DNA of 64,000 nucleotides from Paratrimastix pyriformis (Eukaryota; Preaxostyla; Paratrimastigidae), in the NCBI GenBank assembly GCA_027972325.1, contig JAPMOS010000007.1:181501-245500 (forward strand), read 5' to 3'. This document shows, piece by piece, positions 1 through 13,800 of this stretch. Position 1 is the first letter of the stretch, and every line of letters starts with the position of its first letter. Both the position numbers and the translations under genes were made by a program. The notes under the pieces were generated by a model. That model was not told the origin of the DNA. It saw nothing but the letters and a program-made list of their open reading frames with translations, and searched no databases.

Positions 1-3000
1 CGACTCGCTGGGCATCTCCTCCATGTCGCGCTTCTTCCGGGGGCTGGCCATGACCGGGGCCTGGTCGTGCTTCGACGAGTTCAACCGGATCGACGTCGAG
101 GTGCTGTCGGTCATCGCCCAGCAGATCGGCCAGATCCAGAACGCCGTCATCGCGGGCCTCAAGGAGTTCCTCTTCGAGGAGGAGAAGATCACCCTGGTGC
201 CCACCCTGGCCATCTTCATCACCATGAACCCCGGCTACGCGGGCCGCACCGAGCTGCCCGACAACCTCAAGGCCCTCTTCCGCCCCGTGGCCTGCATGGT
301 GCCCGACTACGCGCTGATCGCCCAGATCCGGCTGTTCTCCTTCGGGTTCAGCAAGGGCAGCGAGCTGGCCCAGAAGATGGTGGCCACCTTCAAGCTCTCC
401 TCCGAGCAGCTCTCCTCGCAGACCCACTACGACTTCGGCATGCGGGCCGTCAACACGGTCATCTCGGCCGCGGGCAACCTCAAGCGGGACTTCCCCGACG
501 TCGAGGAGAACCTGCTCCTGCTGCGGGCCCTCCGCGACACCAACGTGCCCAAGTTCCTCGCCGACGACATCCCCCTCTTCAACGGTCCGGTGCCCCTGCC
601 CCCCCCACCCACCCACCTACCTGGCCCCCCCCTCAGGCAGGCAGTCTCCGGTGCGCCCTGGCCCCCCCGCTGCCCGATGCCGGACAGCACTCATCTGACC
701 CGTTCGGTTTTTGTGACTGTCTGTGTGGCTGTGTCTCTGTGTCTGTGGGGGTGGGCGCGGCGGCAGGTATCATCTCGGATCTGTTCCCGGGCGTGTCGCC
801 GATGAAGGTCGACTACGGGGCGCTGCGGGTGTCGCTGGTGGACACCATCGTCAGCGCGGGGCTGCAGCCGCGGGAGCCCTTCCTGGAGAAGTGCACGCAG
901 CTCTTCGAGACGACCATCCTGCGGCACGGCCTGATGCTGGTCGGGCCCACGGGGGGCGGCAAGACCCGCTGCATCCGCTCGCTGGCCGAGGCCATGCGGC
1001 GCCTGAAGGGGCGCGGGGTGGCCGGCTTCGAGGACGTCAAGCTGCACACGATGAACCCCAAATCCATCGGGCCCTTCGACCTGTACGGGGTCCTCGACGC
1101 CACCACCAACGAGTGGCGCAACGGCATCCTCACCCTGATCATGCGCAAGTGCCGGCGCGACACCAGCCCCACCAAGCACTGGGTCATCTTCGACGGGCCC
1201 GTCGACGCCCGCTGGGTGGAGGACATGAACACCGTGCTGGACGACAGCAAGAAGCTGTGCCTGTCCTCGGGCGAGGTGCTGCCCCTGACGCCCTACATGA
1301 ACATGATGTTCGAGGTGGAGGACCTCAAGCAGGCCTCCCCGGCCACCGTCTCCCGGTGCGGCATGGTCTACCTCGAGCCCGCCACCACCATCGGCCTGCC
1401 CGCCCGGGTGGCCACCTGGATGTGCCACCCCAAGCGGCGGGCCACCCTGGGGGCCCAGTACGACCGGTGCCAGGAGCTCTTCGACGCCCTCTTCGTGCCG
1501 GCCATCGAGTTCGTCCAGCGGCGCAACATCGAGATCGTGCCCACGGTCGACAGCAACCTGGCCGGGTCCATGTTCAACCTGCTCGAGTGCATGCTGGGGC
1601 CCTACGAGCCCGGCCTGGTCGAGGAGGGCACCGCACAGCAGGAGGCCCAGGAGGCCGCCGAGGCGGCCAAGGTCCCCTTGCCCACGCCCTGCCCCCCTGC
1701 CCCCATCACCTTTCCTGGGACATGCCCTCCGTCTCGCCTCGCCTGTGTCCCGATCATCATTCATCATCGGCATCCTCGGCGGCATCACCCCTGACCCCCA
1801 CCACCCCTGTCACCCCTGTCACCCCCCACCCCCAGATTGAGGAGGTGGCGGCCTCGCTGGACGCGTTCTTCATCTTCAGCATGATCTGGTCGGTCGGGGC
1901 CACGGCCAACCGCGAGGGCCGCAAGCTCTTCGACCAGTTCTTCCGCAAGCTCATCCTCACCCAGGTCCCTGGCCCATGCCCAGCAGCCATCGCCATCAGC
2001 ATCACACAGTCGTCATCATCAATCGTCATCATCAATCGTCGTCATCCAATCATCCCCATCGTCATCATCCCCATCGTCATCCCCATCGTCATCACCCAGG
2101 TTCCCAACCTGCGGACGGAGCTGCCCGCCAAGGACCTGCTGTACGACTACCAGTACCTGGCCAAGGAGCACCAGTGGGTCTCCTGGTACTCGACCATCCC
2201 CGAGTTCTCCATCAAGTCCGCTCAGCCCCCAGCCGCACATCCCCCGCCACCCTCCCACACAGGCCGCCACCCGCCCATGCGCTGAACCGAGCCGGGGCAG
2301 GCGTGGGGGCCGAGCCTCTCGGACATCATCCCCGTCCCCCCGTTCGTCCCCCATCCTCACATCCCCATCTCCGGGCTGTGGTGGCTGTGGCGTCGTGGGG
2401 GATGGGGTGGCAGGCGTGGGGCGAGCTTCTCGGACATCATCGTGCCCACCCGGGACAACATCCGGAACACCTTCATCCTGGACACCCTCCTGCGCCGGGA
2501 CAAGCACGTGCTGGGGGTGGGGCCCACGGGCACGGGCAAGTCGGTGGCCATCACCCAGCACCTGCTCAACGGGATGCCGGCCAACTACATGCCCATCATG
2601 ATGAACTTCTCCGCCCAGACGGGCGCCGTGGCCACGCAGCAGTTCCTCGACAGCAAGATGGAGAAGATCGTCAACAAGGTCAACGGGCCCCCGTCGGGCT
2701 TCAAGTTCATCGTCTTCGTGGACGACCTCAACATGCCCCAGCCCGAGCAGTGGGGCGCCCAGCCGCCCATCGAGCTGGTGCGGCAGTTCGTCGACCACGG
2801 CGGGTGGTACATCAAGAAGGACGCCAAGAAAATCCCCTTCCACGAGATCCGCTACACCCAGATCGCCGCCGCCATGGGGCCCCCCGGGGGCGGCCGGCAC
2901 CCGGTCACCAACCGGCTGCTGCGGCACTTCAACCACCTGGCCTTCACCGAGATGGAGGACGAGTCCTACGAGCGCATCTTCAGCACCATCCTGGGCAACT

Positions 3001-6000
3001 TCCTCCAGGCGCAGGACTTCCCGGCCCCCGTGCAGCAGGTCACCCAGGCCGTCACCCAGGCCACCATCGCCGTCTTCGCGGCCGTCTGCAAGGAGCTCCT
3101 GCCCACCCCGAAGAAGTCCCACTACACCTTCAACATGCGCGACATCAGCAAGGTCTTCCAGGGGCTGCTCTCGGCCCACAAGCCGGCCACCGACCAGCCG
3201 GCCGACCTGGTGCGGCTGTGGATCCACGAGACCAGCCGGGTCTTCCGGGACCGGCTGATCGACACGGCCGACCGGGAGTGGTTCGACCGGCTCATCCGCA
3301 AGCAGCTCCGCACCCACTTCAACACGACCCTCGAGGAGGTCCACTACACGGACGACGTCATGTACGGCAACCTGACCAGCCCCGCCCAGGCCGAGAACAA
3401 GCCCTACGTGCTGATGGCCGACACGGACAAGCTCAGCCGCAACCTGGACGAGGCCCTCGAGGAGCTGCGCGAGCTGCAGTCGGGCCCCCGGATGGACCTG
3501 GTCATGTTCCGCACGGCCGTGCAGCACCTGGCCCGCATCAGCCGGGTCATCCGGCAGCCCTCGGGCAACGCGCTCCTGCTGGGGGTGGGCGGGTCGGGCC
3601 GGCAGTCGCTGACCCGGCTGGCCACCCAGATGGCCGAGTTCGACCTGCTGACGGTCGAGATCAAGAAGGGCTTCTCCAAGCGCGACTGGCACACCCGCAT
3701 CAAGGAGATCCTGCGCCTCTGCGGGGGCATCGGCTCGGGGGGCGTCCCGGCCAAGCCGCAGGTGTTCCTGTTCACCGACGGGCAGATCATCATGGAGTCC
3801 TTCCTGGAGGACATCAACAGCATCCTGAACAGCGGCGAGGTGCCCAACATCTTCGACCCCGAGAAGGACATCCCCGCCATCTACGCCGACATGCGGCCCC
3901 GCGTCCAGAAGGAGGGCCTCCAGCCGACCCCCTTCAACATGTGGTCGGCCTTCGTGCGCACCGTCCGGGCCACCATCCGGGTGGTCCTCTGCATGTCGCC
4001 CGGCAGCGAGACCTTCCGCGGCCGCCTGCGGAACTTCCCCTCGCTGGTCAACTGCTGCACCATCGACTGGTTCGACCCCTGGCCCGACGAGGCCCTGTAC
4101 GCCGTCGCCCGGAGCAAACTCGAGGCCACCGAACTCGAGCTGCCCCACCCCGCCGACGGTCCGACCCCCACCCCTCGCACCCAACACCCACACCCGCGCG
4201 CCCACACGTCCCCATTCACCCCCTCTTTGCCCCCATTCACCACCTCTTTGCCCCATCACCCACCCCACCCGCACCCCACAGCGCTCCAGCAAATCCCGAC
4301 GGAGGCCGAGGTGCGCAAGGCCGTGATTGCCATGTGTGTGCACGTGCACCAGTCGGTGGAGGGGGCCACGGGCCGCTACCTGGCCCAGATGCGGCGCCAC
4401 AACGCGGTGACGCCGATGTCCTACCTGGAGCTGCTGTCCCTCTTCAAGAGCCTGCTGGCCAAGCGGCGGGCCGAGCTCAAGCTGAAGAAGGACCGGCTGA
4501 CGATGGGGCTCGACTGCCTGGCCAGCGCCCAGGAGCGGGCCGAGTCGCTGGAGGCCGACCTGAAGGAGCTCATGCCCCAGCTGGAGAAGAGCCAGCGCGA
4601 GGTCGAGGAGACCGCCATCCGCATCCAGCACGACCAGGAGGAGGCCTCCAAGACCCGCGAGGTGGTCGCCGCCGACGAGGCCGCCGCCTCGGCCAAGCAG
4701 CGCGAGGTGCAGGACTACAGCGACGGGGTGGCCCGCGACCTGGCCCTGGCCCTGCCCCTGGTGGAGAACGCCAAGCGGGCCCTCAACAGCCTCTCGCCCA
4801 AGGACTTCTCCGAGGTGGCCCGGTACGCCCGCTACACGCCCGCCGTGCTGAAGGTCCTCTCGGCCCTCTGCGTGCTGATGCAGGTCGACCCGAAGAAGGT
4901 CGAGGACCCCAACACCCACAAGCGGGTCAACGACTACACCGAGCCCGCCCGCAAGCTGCTCAACGACACCTCCCTCGTCAGCCAGCTGCTGACCTTCTCC
5001 GAGAAGGCCAACGACCCCGGCTTCGGGCCCGTCGCCAAGGCCATCGAGAACGCCTACATGACCGACGAGGGTCCGCCCCACCCGCACACCGCTCAGCACA
5101 CCGCTCAGCACACCGCTCAGCACACCGCTCAGCACACCGCACCCCAAGCATTTGTCGGTGGGGTGACATGGCGTGACATGCCGGGCTCCCCGTCCTCATC
5201 ACCCCCCCCCCCCCCCCCCCCCCGCTCTTCGGGCTATGGTGCAGATTTCACCCCTGAGGCCGTCTCGAACGCCTCGAAGGCCTGCTCGTCGATCTGCATG
5301 TTCATCCGGGCCATCGTCACCTACCACAACGAGTCCATCAAGGTCCGGCCCCGGATCATCGCCAAGGAGCAGGCCGAGCGCCAGCTGGACGAGGTCAACC
5401 GGTCGCTGGCCGAGAAGCGCAAGATGCTGCAGGACGTCAGCGAGGCCCTGGCCCGGCTGCAGGCCGACCTGGCGGCCCTGGACCAGCGCAAGAAGGAGCT
5501 CGAGTTCAAGGTCAGCGACAGCAAGACCAAGCTCGACCGGGCCAACCGGCTCATGTCGGGCCTGGGCGGCGAGCGGGACCGGTGGCGCAAGACCCTGCGC
5601 GAGATCGAGGAGGCCGAGATCAACGTGGTGGGCGACGTCTGCGTGGCGGCGGGGGGGGTGTGCTACCTGGGGGTCTTCACGACCCAGTTCCGGGAGGAGC
5701 TCCTCAAGGAGTGGCGCGACAAACTCCTCGAGCTGCGGCTGCCCCACAGCGCGGGCTGCTCGGTGGGGACCACCCTCAACGACCCCAACCGGGTGCGGGC
5801 CTGGTGCCTCGACGGGCTGCCCTCGGACAACCTCTCGGTCGAGAACGCCCTCATCCTGCACAACGCCCGCCGGTGGCCGCTGATGATCGACCCCCAGGGG
5901 CAGGCCAACAAGTGGATCCGGCGCACCGAGAAGGACAAGCTCGACATTGTCAAGCCCTCCGACCCCAACCTGGTCCGCCCCACCACCCACCCCACCCCGC

Positions 6001-9000
6001 GCACCCCACCACCACCACCACCACCCATGGGGCCACCAGCACCCACCCGCACCCCCTTTTCCTGCCTCCCCACCGCACCATCCTCACGTCGACATCTCTC
6101 CCCCCGGGCAGATCCGTGTGCTGGAGACGGCCATCCGGTTCGGGCGGCCGGTGCTGCTGGAGTCGCTGGGCGAGGAGATCGACCCGGTGCTGGAGCCCAT
6201 CCTGCTCCGGCAGACGTTCACCGTCAAGGGGGCCGAGATGATCAAGCTGGGCGGCAACACCATCAGCTGGTCCAACGAGTTCCGCTTCTACATGACCACC
6301 AAGCTGCCCAACCCGCGCTACAGCCCCGAGACCACGGTCAAGGTGACCCTGCTCAACTTCACGGTCACCCCGGAGGGCCTCTCGGAGCAGCTGCTGGCGA
6401 CGGTGGTGGTCAAGGAGCGCAGCGACCTCGAGGACTCCAAGAACTCGCTGATGGTCAACAGCGCCAAGATGCGGGCCGAGCTGAAGGGGCTCGAGGACCA
6501 GGTGCTCGAGCTGCTGGCCGACAAGACCCGCAACCCGCTCGAGTCGGAGCAGGTCATCGTCACCCTGGCCGAGTCCAAGAAGAAGAGCCAGGAAATCGAG
6601 GTCCAGGTGCGCGAGGCCGAGGAGACCGAGCGGGCCATCGACGAGGCCCGGAACACCTACCGGCCCATGGCCACCCGGGGTTCGATCCTGTTCTTCTGCG
6701 TCTCGGCCCTGGCCAACATCGACCCCATGTACCAGTACAGCCTGCAGTGGTTCCTGGGGCTCTACGATCAGGCCATCGACATGGCCGACCCCAGCCCCCA
6801 GTTCGAGGTGCGCCTGCAGAACCTGATCAACAAGTTCACCTACCTGCTCTACCAGAACGTCTGCCGGTCGCTCTTCGTGCGGGACAAGTTGATGTACAGC
6901 CTGCTGATGTGCATCCGAATCATGGAGAAGGAGGGCCGCATCGACCCGCTCGAGTACCGCTTCCTGATCGCGGGCGGGGCCCTGGCCGAGGAGAAGCCCA
7001 AGCCCGCCCAGGACTGGCTCACCAGCAAGATGTGGACCGAGTTCCAGGCCCTGGCCAAGCTGCCCGCCTTCGTGGGCATCGACGAGGCCATCGCCCGCAG
7101 CCCCACCCAGTGGAAGCAGTCCGCACCCACGCCACCCATGCGCCTCGCCCCGCCCTGCCCCCCCGTCCCACCCTCCCGCGCCCCCGCCCTCCCAATTTGT
7201 AGCGGGCTCGTCTCATCGGGTTGGAATGTGTGGTGGGGACGGCCTCTGGGCGCCTGTCTCCTTTTGATTCGGGGGGTGGGGCAGGCTCTTCGACTCGTCG
7301 AGTGCCCACAAGGACCCCCTGCCGAGCGGCTTCGGGGAGCGGCTGAACGACTTCCAGCGGCTGCTGGTGCTGCGCTGCCTGCGGCCGGACAAGGTCACCG
7401 AGGGCGTGCAGCTGTTCATCATGGCCAACTTCGGCGAGCAGTATGTCAAGCCGCCGGGCTTCGACCTGGCCCTCTCCTACAAGGACTCGCGCCCCGACCG
7501 GCCGCTGATCTTCGTCATCTCGCCCGGCACCAACCCCGTCAAGGACTGGGAGGCCTTCGCGGCCGACATGCGCATGTCCAACAAGAAGCGCAGCCTCTCG
7601 CTGGGCCAGGGCCAGGAGAAGTACGCCGAGAAGTTCATCGACGAGGCCGTGGTCTCGGGCTACTGGGTGCTCCTCGAGAACTGCCACCTGTTCAAGTCCT
7701 GGATGCCCCAGCTCGAGAGCAAGGTCGAGGCCTTCAAGCCCGAGCAGCTCCACCGCGACTTCCGCCTCTGGCTCACAAGGTCCGCCACACGGACGCCCTG
7801 CCCCCGCGCCCTGCCCTGCCCCGCGTTCACCCCGCCCCGCGCCCCCCGTTTCCGGACACGGGGCTCACCGGTGCGCCTCTCCTCTCTCTCCTCTGCGGGG
7901 TGTCGGGGGCGGTGCAGCCAACCGTCTGCGGACTTCCCGGTGACGGTGCTGCAGGGCGGCATCAAGATGACCAACGAGCCGCCCAAGGGGCTCCAGTCCA
8001 ACCTGCTCCGCACGTACGGCTCGTTCGACCCGCAGTACCTGCAGCAGTGCAGCAAGCCGGCCGTCTGGCGGAAGCTGCTCTGGGCGACGGCCTTCTTCCA
8101 CGCCGTCATCCAGGAGCGGCGCAAGTTCGGCGCGCTGGGGTGGTGCATCCGGTACGAGTTCACCCAGGACGACTTCCGGGTGTGCACCCGTCAGCTGCAG
8201 CTCTTCCTGGACACCTACGAGGAGGTCCCCTACAAGGTGCTCAAGGTGCTCTTCGGCGAGATCAACTACGGGGGCCGCGTCACGGACCACCTCGACCGGC
8301 GCACCCTGATGACGCTGCTCGACGGGTTCCTGTGCCCCGAGGTGCTCCAGGAGGGGTACCCCTTCTCGCCCTCGGGCAAGTACCAGACCATCGAGGCCGA
8401 CGACAAGAACAGCTACCTGTCCTACGTCAACGGGTTCGACCTCAACGCCCAGCCGGAGGTCTTCGGGCTGCACGAGAACGCCGACATCACCTACGCCCAG
8501 CAGGAGACCCAGGTCCTCTTCAACAGCCTGCTGGCCCTGCAGCCCCGGGGCGGCTCCAAGGGGGCCCTGACCGAGGAGGAGGCCGTCAAGCAGACCTGTC
8601 AGACCATCCAGGAGAAGGTCATGCCGCCCTTCGACCTCGACCTGGTCGTCCGCATGTACCCCACCACCTACGAGGAGTCCATGAACACAGTCCTCACCCA
8701 GGTCCGCCCCCGCCCCCCGAAAACCCGCCCCTGCTCCCCCGCCGCCCCCATGTCGCCCCGCCGCCCCCCTGTCTCTCTCTGCCCCATGCCCATATGTCCC
8801 TGTCCGGCCCGGTGGCCCCCCCTTGACACGATCTCGTATGGCGGCATGACGGTGACTTGGGGGGGCCGGCGGGCAGGAGGTGATCCGGTACAACCGGCTG
8901 CTGGGCTCGGTGCACAAGGCCACCCGGGACCTGGTCAAGGCCATGGCCGGCATCGTGGTCATGTCCAAGGACCTCGAGGAGATCTCCCGCTCCTCTACAA

Positions 9001-9127
9001 CAACCAGGTCCCCGCACCCGCCCTGCCCGCCCCGCCCTGCCCCCGCCATGCCCCCCCCCTCACGCCCTGCACTGCCCCGGCCCTTCCTCGCTGCCCTCCC
9101 GGCCTCATGTCTGATTTGCTGGCCACG

Positions 9128-9165
<38 letters not shown>

Positions 9166-9873
9166 TTCCCTTCCCTTCCCTCCAGATCCCGACGCTGTGG
9201 GACGGGAGCGGGTCGAACCCGCTGGGGTACCCGTCGATGAAGAACCTGACGGCCTGGGTGGCGGACCTTGTGCGGCGGTGCCAGTTCATCGACGGCTGGA
9301 TCCGGGGCGGCATCCCGGCCACCTTCTGGATCTCGGGGTTCTTCTTCCCGCAGGCCTTCCTCACCGGCACCCTGCAGAACTACGCCCGCAAGTACCACAA
9401 GGCCATCGACACGATCAGCTTCGGCTGCGCCGTCGTGCCCACCCCACAGGACCAGATCGCCCAGAAGCCCCCCGTCCGTCACACAGCCCCCACACCCACA
9501 GCCCCCACGCCCACAGCCCCCACACCCACAGCCCCCACACCCACAGCCCCCACACCCACAGCCCCCACACCCACGGCCCCCACACCCACAGCCCTCCGCC
9601 CCGCCTCGCCCTGCCCCGCCTTTTCTGGAGGCCGTGGCTCATCGTCATCTTCGTGTGTCCTGGGTGTGGGGTGCGGGTGCGGCTGGGGGGCGGGCGGCCG
9701 GGCTGGGCTGGGCGGGGCAGGACGGGTGCTACATCTACGGGCTGTACGCCGAGGGTGCCCGGTGGGACATGGAGCAGATGTCCCTGGCCGAGTCGCGCCC
9801 TAAGGAGCTCTTCACCGTCGTCCCGGTCATCCACCTCATCCCCACCCAGAACCGGGTCGCCCCCACTTCGGTC

Positions 9874-9909
<36 letters not shown>

Positions 9910-10414
9910 CACGCCCAGCATCGCCCCCAACCGCCCCGTCATCAGTCATCATCAAGCAGCATCACCAGCAGCAGCATCACCAGCAGCAGCATCACCAGCA
10001 TCATCATCACCAGCATCATCATCACCAGCATCATCATCACCAGCATCATCACCAGCATCACTGCCATCATGCGTCTGCTCACCCGCTGCTCTGCTCTTCC
10101 CGGCACGGGACAGGGCGTCTACTCGTGCCCCATCTTCAAGACCCTCACCCGGGCGGGCGTCCTCTCGACCACGGGCCACTCCACCAACTACGGTCTGCCG
10201 GCCCATCCCTGCCCCTGCCTGGCCCAGCCCGCCCCCGCCTGTGCGTCCGTCCCCCCCTGTGGAGCCTGCTGGCCGGCACGCGTTCACCCTCTGTGGCCGC
10301 CCTCTGTGGGGCCGGCTGTGGGGCACAGTGATCTCGCTGGACATCCCCTCCAAGCAGGCCGCCGCCCACTGGGTCAAGCGGGGCGTGGCCTTCTTCTGCG
10401 CCCTCAACTACTAA
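1..10414 (+). CDS. Dynein heavy chain, axonemal type (3' part; 5' end outside window)
   Basis: Motor subunit of an axonemal dynein arm; ATP hydrolysis in the AAA ring drives sliding along the neighbouring microtubule doublet. Exons placed by frame: 1-584, 767-1671, 1836-1964, 2100-2215, 2414-4158, 4282-5070, 5245-5972, 6112-7118, 7285-7779, 7918-8701, 8877-9007, 9186-9473, 9721-9870, 10114-10192, 10329-10414 (stop TAA). Visible domains: end of AAA1 ([17 protein letters not shown] block near 50-90), AAA2 P-loop GPTGGGKT (about 943-966), AAA3 P-loop GPTGTGKS (about 2520-2543), AAA4 GVGGSGRQS (about 3590-3616), stalk coiled coils with microtubule-binding region (4282-5650), AAA5, AAA6 and a C-terminal block ending [15 protein letters not shown]. 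All 14 introns begin GTC. The subfamily (inner or outer arm) was not resolved. Exon 8877-9007 is one base out of frame near its 3' end. Confidence 0.95.
1985..2098. repeat. Intronic CATCAT-type repeat in the dynein gene
   Basis: Imperfect CATCATCATC/CCATCGT units fill the intron 1965-2099. Confidence 0.8.
5085..5140. repeat. Intronic 12-bp repeat (CACACCGCTCAG)n
   Basis: Between four and five perfect copies in the dynein intron 5071-5244, followed by a poly-C run. Confidence 0.9.
9480..9594. repeat. Intronic 15-bp repeat (CACACCCACAGCCCC)n
   Basis: About seven copies with single-base variants in the dynein intron 9474-9720. Confidence 0.9.
9877..10068. repeat. Intronic (CA)n and (CAGCATCATCAT)n repeats
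   Basis: About 15 CA dinucleotides at 9877-9906, then an imperfect AGCATCATCATC array from 9953, in the dynein intron 9871-10113. Confidence 0.85.
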
Positions 10415-10825
10415 GACAGGACGAGACGGCCTTCTTCTGCGCCCTCAACTCAGAGACGCCCCTGCCCCTGCCCCCGCCCTGAACTTAACACCCCCCCCCC
10501 CCCCCCCCCCCCCCCCGCTTGCCCTGCCGTTGCACTACTTACTGTATTTTTCTTGGATCTTCTCTCGCGTGGCCGTTTGGCTTGTGGCATGTGGCATGTG
10601 GCATGTGGCATGTGGCATGGCCTCTGCTGCCCCGACCGACCCGAAACATCCGCCAGCCAATGGCCAACAGAGCAGCAGCACCCAGGGCAGGGGTGGGGCC
10701 AGCCATGGACATAGAACCAGGGTGGGGGATGCGCAAGGGGACGTACAACAAGGGATGGATGGACAACAAGGGGAGGTACAACAAGGGAACATACAAGGGG
10801 AGGTGGGGGGGGGGGGGGGGAAGCC
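10415..10825. other. Intergenic, convergent 3' flanks
   Basis: Lies between the dynein stop and the stop of the minus-strand kinase gene. It holds a 23-bp copy (10428-10450) of the last dynein codons (10387-10409), a poly-C run at about 10491-10516, a (GTGGCAT)n-like stretch at 10585-10620 and a poly-G run near 10805-10820. No gene seen. Confidence 0.6.
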
Positions 10826-13800
10826 TCAGAAGTGGATCTCGCCCCCCCGGTTGGTGTATCCGCCCCCGCTGCCCCTGCCGCTGCCCCTGCGGCTGCCGCC
10901 CCCGCCGCCCCCGCCGCCGGTGGTGGTCGACCGGTTGCTCATGCCCCCCAGGTCCAGATGGATGACTCCCCCGCCCCCGCCTCCTCCCCCGGAGCGGCTG
11001 GCGGCGCGGGGCCTCGGCGGGGGGGCGTCGTTGTCGTTGTTGGTGTTGGTGTTGACCTCGAGGTGGATGACCCCCTCCGAGCCGCCGCCCGTCCCCGCCT
11101 CCCGGCCCCGGCCGCCCCTGGAGGGCATGGGCATGGGCATGGGCATGGCCGAGGGCATGCACTGGCAGGGGTGGGGGCCCCGGCCGTAGCCGCAGTCGCA
11201 GTAGAACTCCATGACGCCCGCCTCGAAGAGGTCGTGGCCCCGGTGGCAGACCCGGGCGCAGAGGGCGCAGCAGCCCCGGCTCCCCAGCAGGCCGCACGTC
11301 CGGCACCGGAAGACCATCTGCTTCTGTGGGGTGGGCGGCCGGGTGGGCGGCCGGGCGGCCGGGCGGGCGGGCGGCGGGTGAGGGGGACGGGGACGATGAG
11401 CAGGATGAAGAAGGGTGGGTGGAAGGAGGTGGAGGGGGGCAAGCCGACGGACCACGAAGCTGACCCCGGTGTCAGCGAAGGTGCAGTGCTGGCCCAGGGG
11501 TGGGCTGGCGGCCTCGGGCTCCCGGGGGGGTTGGGTCGGCCGGGCGGCGGGCTGTGGGGGCGACTGTGCCACGATGGACATCCGGGACGAGGAGCCCGTC
11601 GACCGGATCGAAACTGGGCTGTCACCCCCCCCGGAGCCGCCCCCGAGGTTGACCACCCCCATGGACAGGTTGGACATCGCGGGCGAGGGGGGCGTGGGCG
11701 GGGGCGGGGGCACCCGGGGCCCAATCGGGAACTTGCACTGGTAGGACAGGGAGACGGTGCGGGGGGGCGCGGGCGGGGTGGCGGGCGCTGGGATGGTGAT
11801 CGAGTGAGGAGGGCGGCTGGGGTTGGGCACGGGCGACTGGGGCGCTGACAGGGTGGTGATGGGGGGCGCCGGGGGGCAGCGGGGAGTCGGGATGTTGATC
11901 GAGTGAGGCTGGGGACTGGGACTGGGCATGTAACTGGCGGTGATGGGGGGCGCCGGGGGGCAGCGAGGGGCCGAGATGTTGATCGAGTGAGGCTGGTGGC
12001 TGGGGCCTGGGCTGGGCAGGGGGGGCAGAGGGCGCGGCATGGACGCGGTGACGGGGGGCACCGCGGGGCAGCGGGGGGTCGAGATGAACTGCGAGACGAA
12101 ATCGCTGGTCGAATCGCCACGGCCCGCGGCCAAGGCGGGGCGGCCCCCCGCGGGGGTGCCCTCCAGGGGACGCAGGAGATCCACCAGATCGTCCGATGTG
12201 GGGCGTTGCCCTGAACCCAAAGCCGACAAAGGCCGTGAGCATCAGTCGTCAGAGGGTCTCCGAAGCACAGGAGGGCGCGGGTGGGCGAGACAGACGCGGG
12301 TCGGTCTGGAGGCACCGCCGGATGAGGTCCTGCCAGGGGGCGGGGATGTCGGTCGGGATGGGGCCGGGCAGCTTGCCGTTGTAGACGGCGATGTTGATCT
12401 CGTGGGGCAGCATCCCCTCGTAGGGCCGGCGTCCCCCCGAGGCGAACTCCCACAGGATGACCCCGAAGGCCCTGCGCCCAGCACCCCCGGGGAAAGAAGT
12501 GTGGTCATCAGGGCCTGTGACCCCGAGCCCACCACACCCCGGCATGGGATGCCGGATGGATGGCCGACCAGATGTCGAGCTTGGGGGACACCTTGGCCTG
12601 GGGGTTGGTGTCGTCGTCTTGGAAGAGCTCCGGGGCCATGTACCCCATGGTGCCCCCTGGGGGGGGTGGGTGGGTGGCCGCAAGGGGTGAGGCGAGAGGC
12701 CGAACGGTTGTGCTGTGGGGTGGCCAAGAGGAAGTGCCAGGGAACGCAAGCAGTGTCTTCGCCCGAGTGACGACCGACCGACGCGCGACGGGCCGGCCGT
12801 GTAGGAGGCCGAGAGGAGGTGCACCTTGCACATGCCGAAGTCGACCAGCTTGCAGGTGGCGTTCATGGGGTTCCCGTCGGGCCGCTCGAAGAGCAGCACG
12901 TTCTCGGGCTTCAGGTCCCGGTGCACCACGCAGCGCCGGTCGTTGGTCCGGTGGATTTCCGACAGCCCCAGGGCCACTTGCAGGCAGTAGTGGGCACACA
13001 CCGGCCAGGGCAGGCGGCTGCTCCGGTGTTGCTGATGGGTGTGGTGAGCGCCGGGGAGGGGGAGGCGGCATGTGAGAAGGCAGTGTTGGTTGGTGGTGGC
13101 TGCAGACATCGAGGACCCCCCGGAGGGAGCGGGCGCCCAGCTCGAGGATCAGGGCGGGCGGCCACTGGTCCACGCAGAGCCCGTGGCAGCGCACCAGGTG
13201 GGCTCCCTGCATCGAACAAATCACGACGGCTTCCTTGACGAGGTCCGCAACCGTCGATCGGCGGTCTTCGGGGGTGGCTTCGAGACCCCCGGGGAGCACC
13301 TCCTTGACTGCCACGGGGGTGGGGGTCTGGCTCCCATGCTGCGTCCAGGTTCCCTGCGAGAAAAAACCGGGTTGAGACTCGGTAAACGACTCGGCAAACA
13401 GACTCTGTAAACGACGCCAAATCCTCCGCCACCAAGCTTGAGTTCGCGTCTGAGAGACCGATACTCAATCAGGGGCACCGGAAGATCTGATGCCGAGAGT
13501 CCCGAGTGATGTTGTGTGACAATCTATTTTCCAGAAGCCTGCAATAAAAGGCACAGGAAAAAAAATAACAGACGTCTCGAAACAAGGAGAGCTGTGCCGA
13601 AGGACAATAATCTTCTCGACATGCCTCGCAAAGGACCACAGGAAATGTCGGATCTTCCGGATGTGGAGAACCTTTGCAAGCCAACTCGGTGGCAGAAAAA
13701 AGGGCCCCACAGCCGGTGCACATGCAAGAGATGAAGCAGAAACGGCGACGCATCTCTTCTTCGAGTCTAAAACAGTCCTGCCAAAACGAAGGGGAAAACG

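Noticed and set aside
2019-5147. A minus-strand open frame of over 1000 codons opposite the dynein gene
   Set aside because: It lies antisense to strongly conserved dynein exons and runs through their introns. In GC-rich DNA, codon bias on one strand keeps the opposite frames open.
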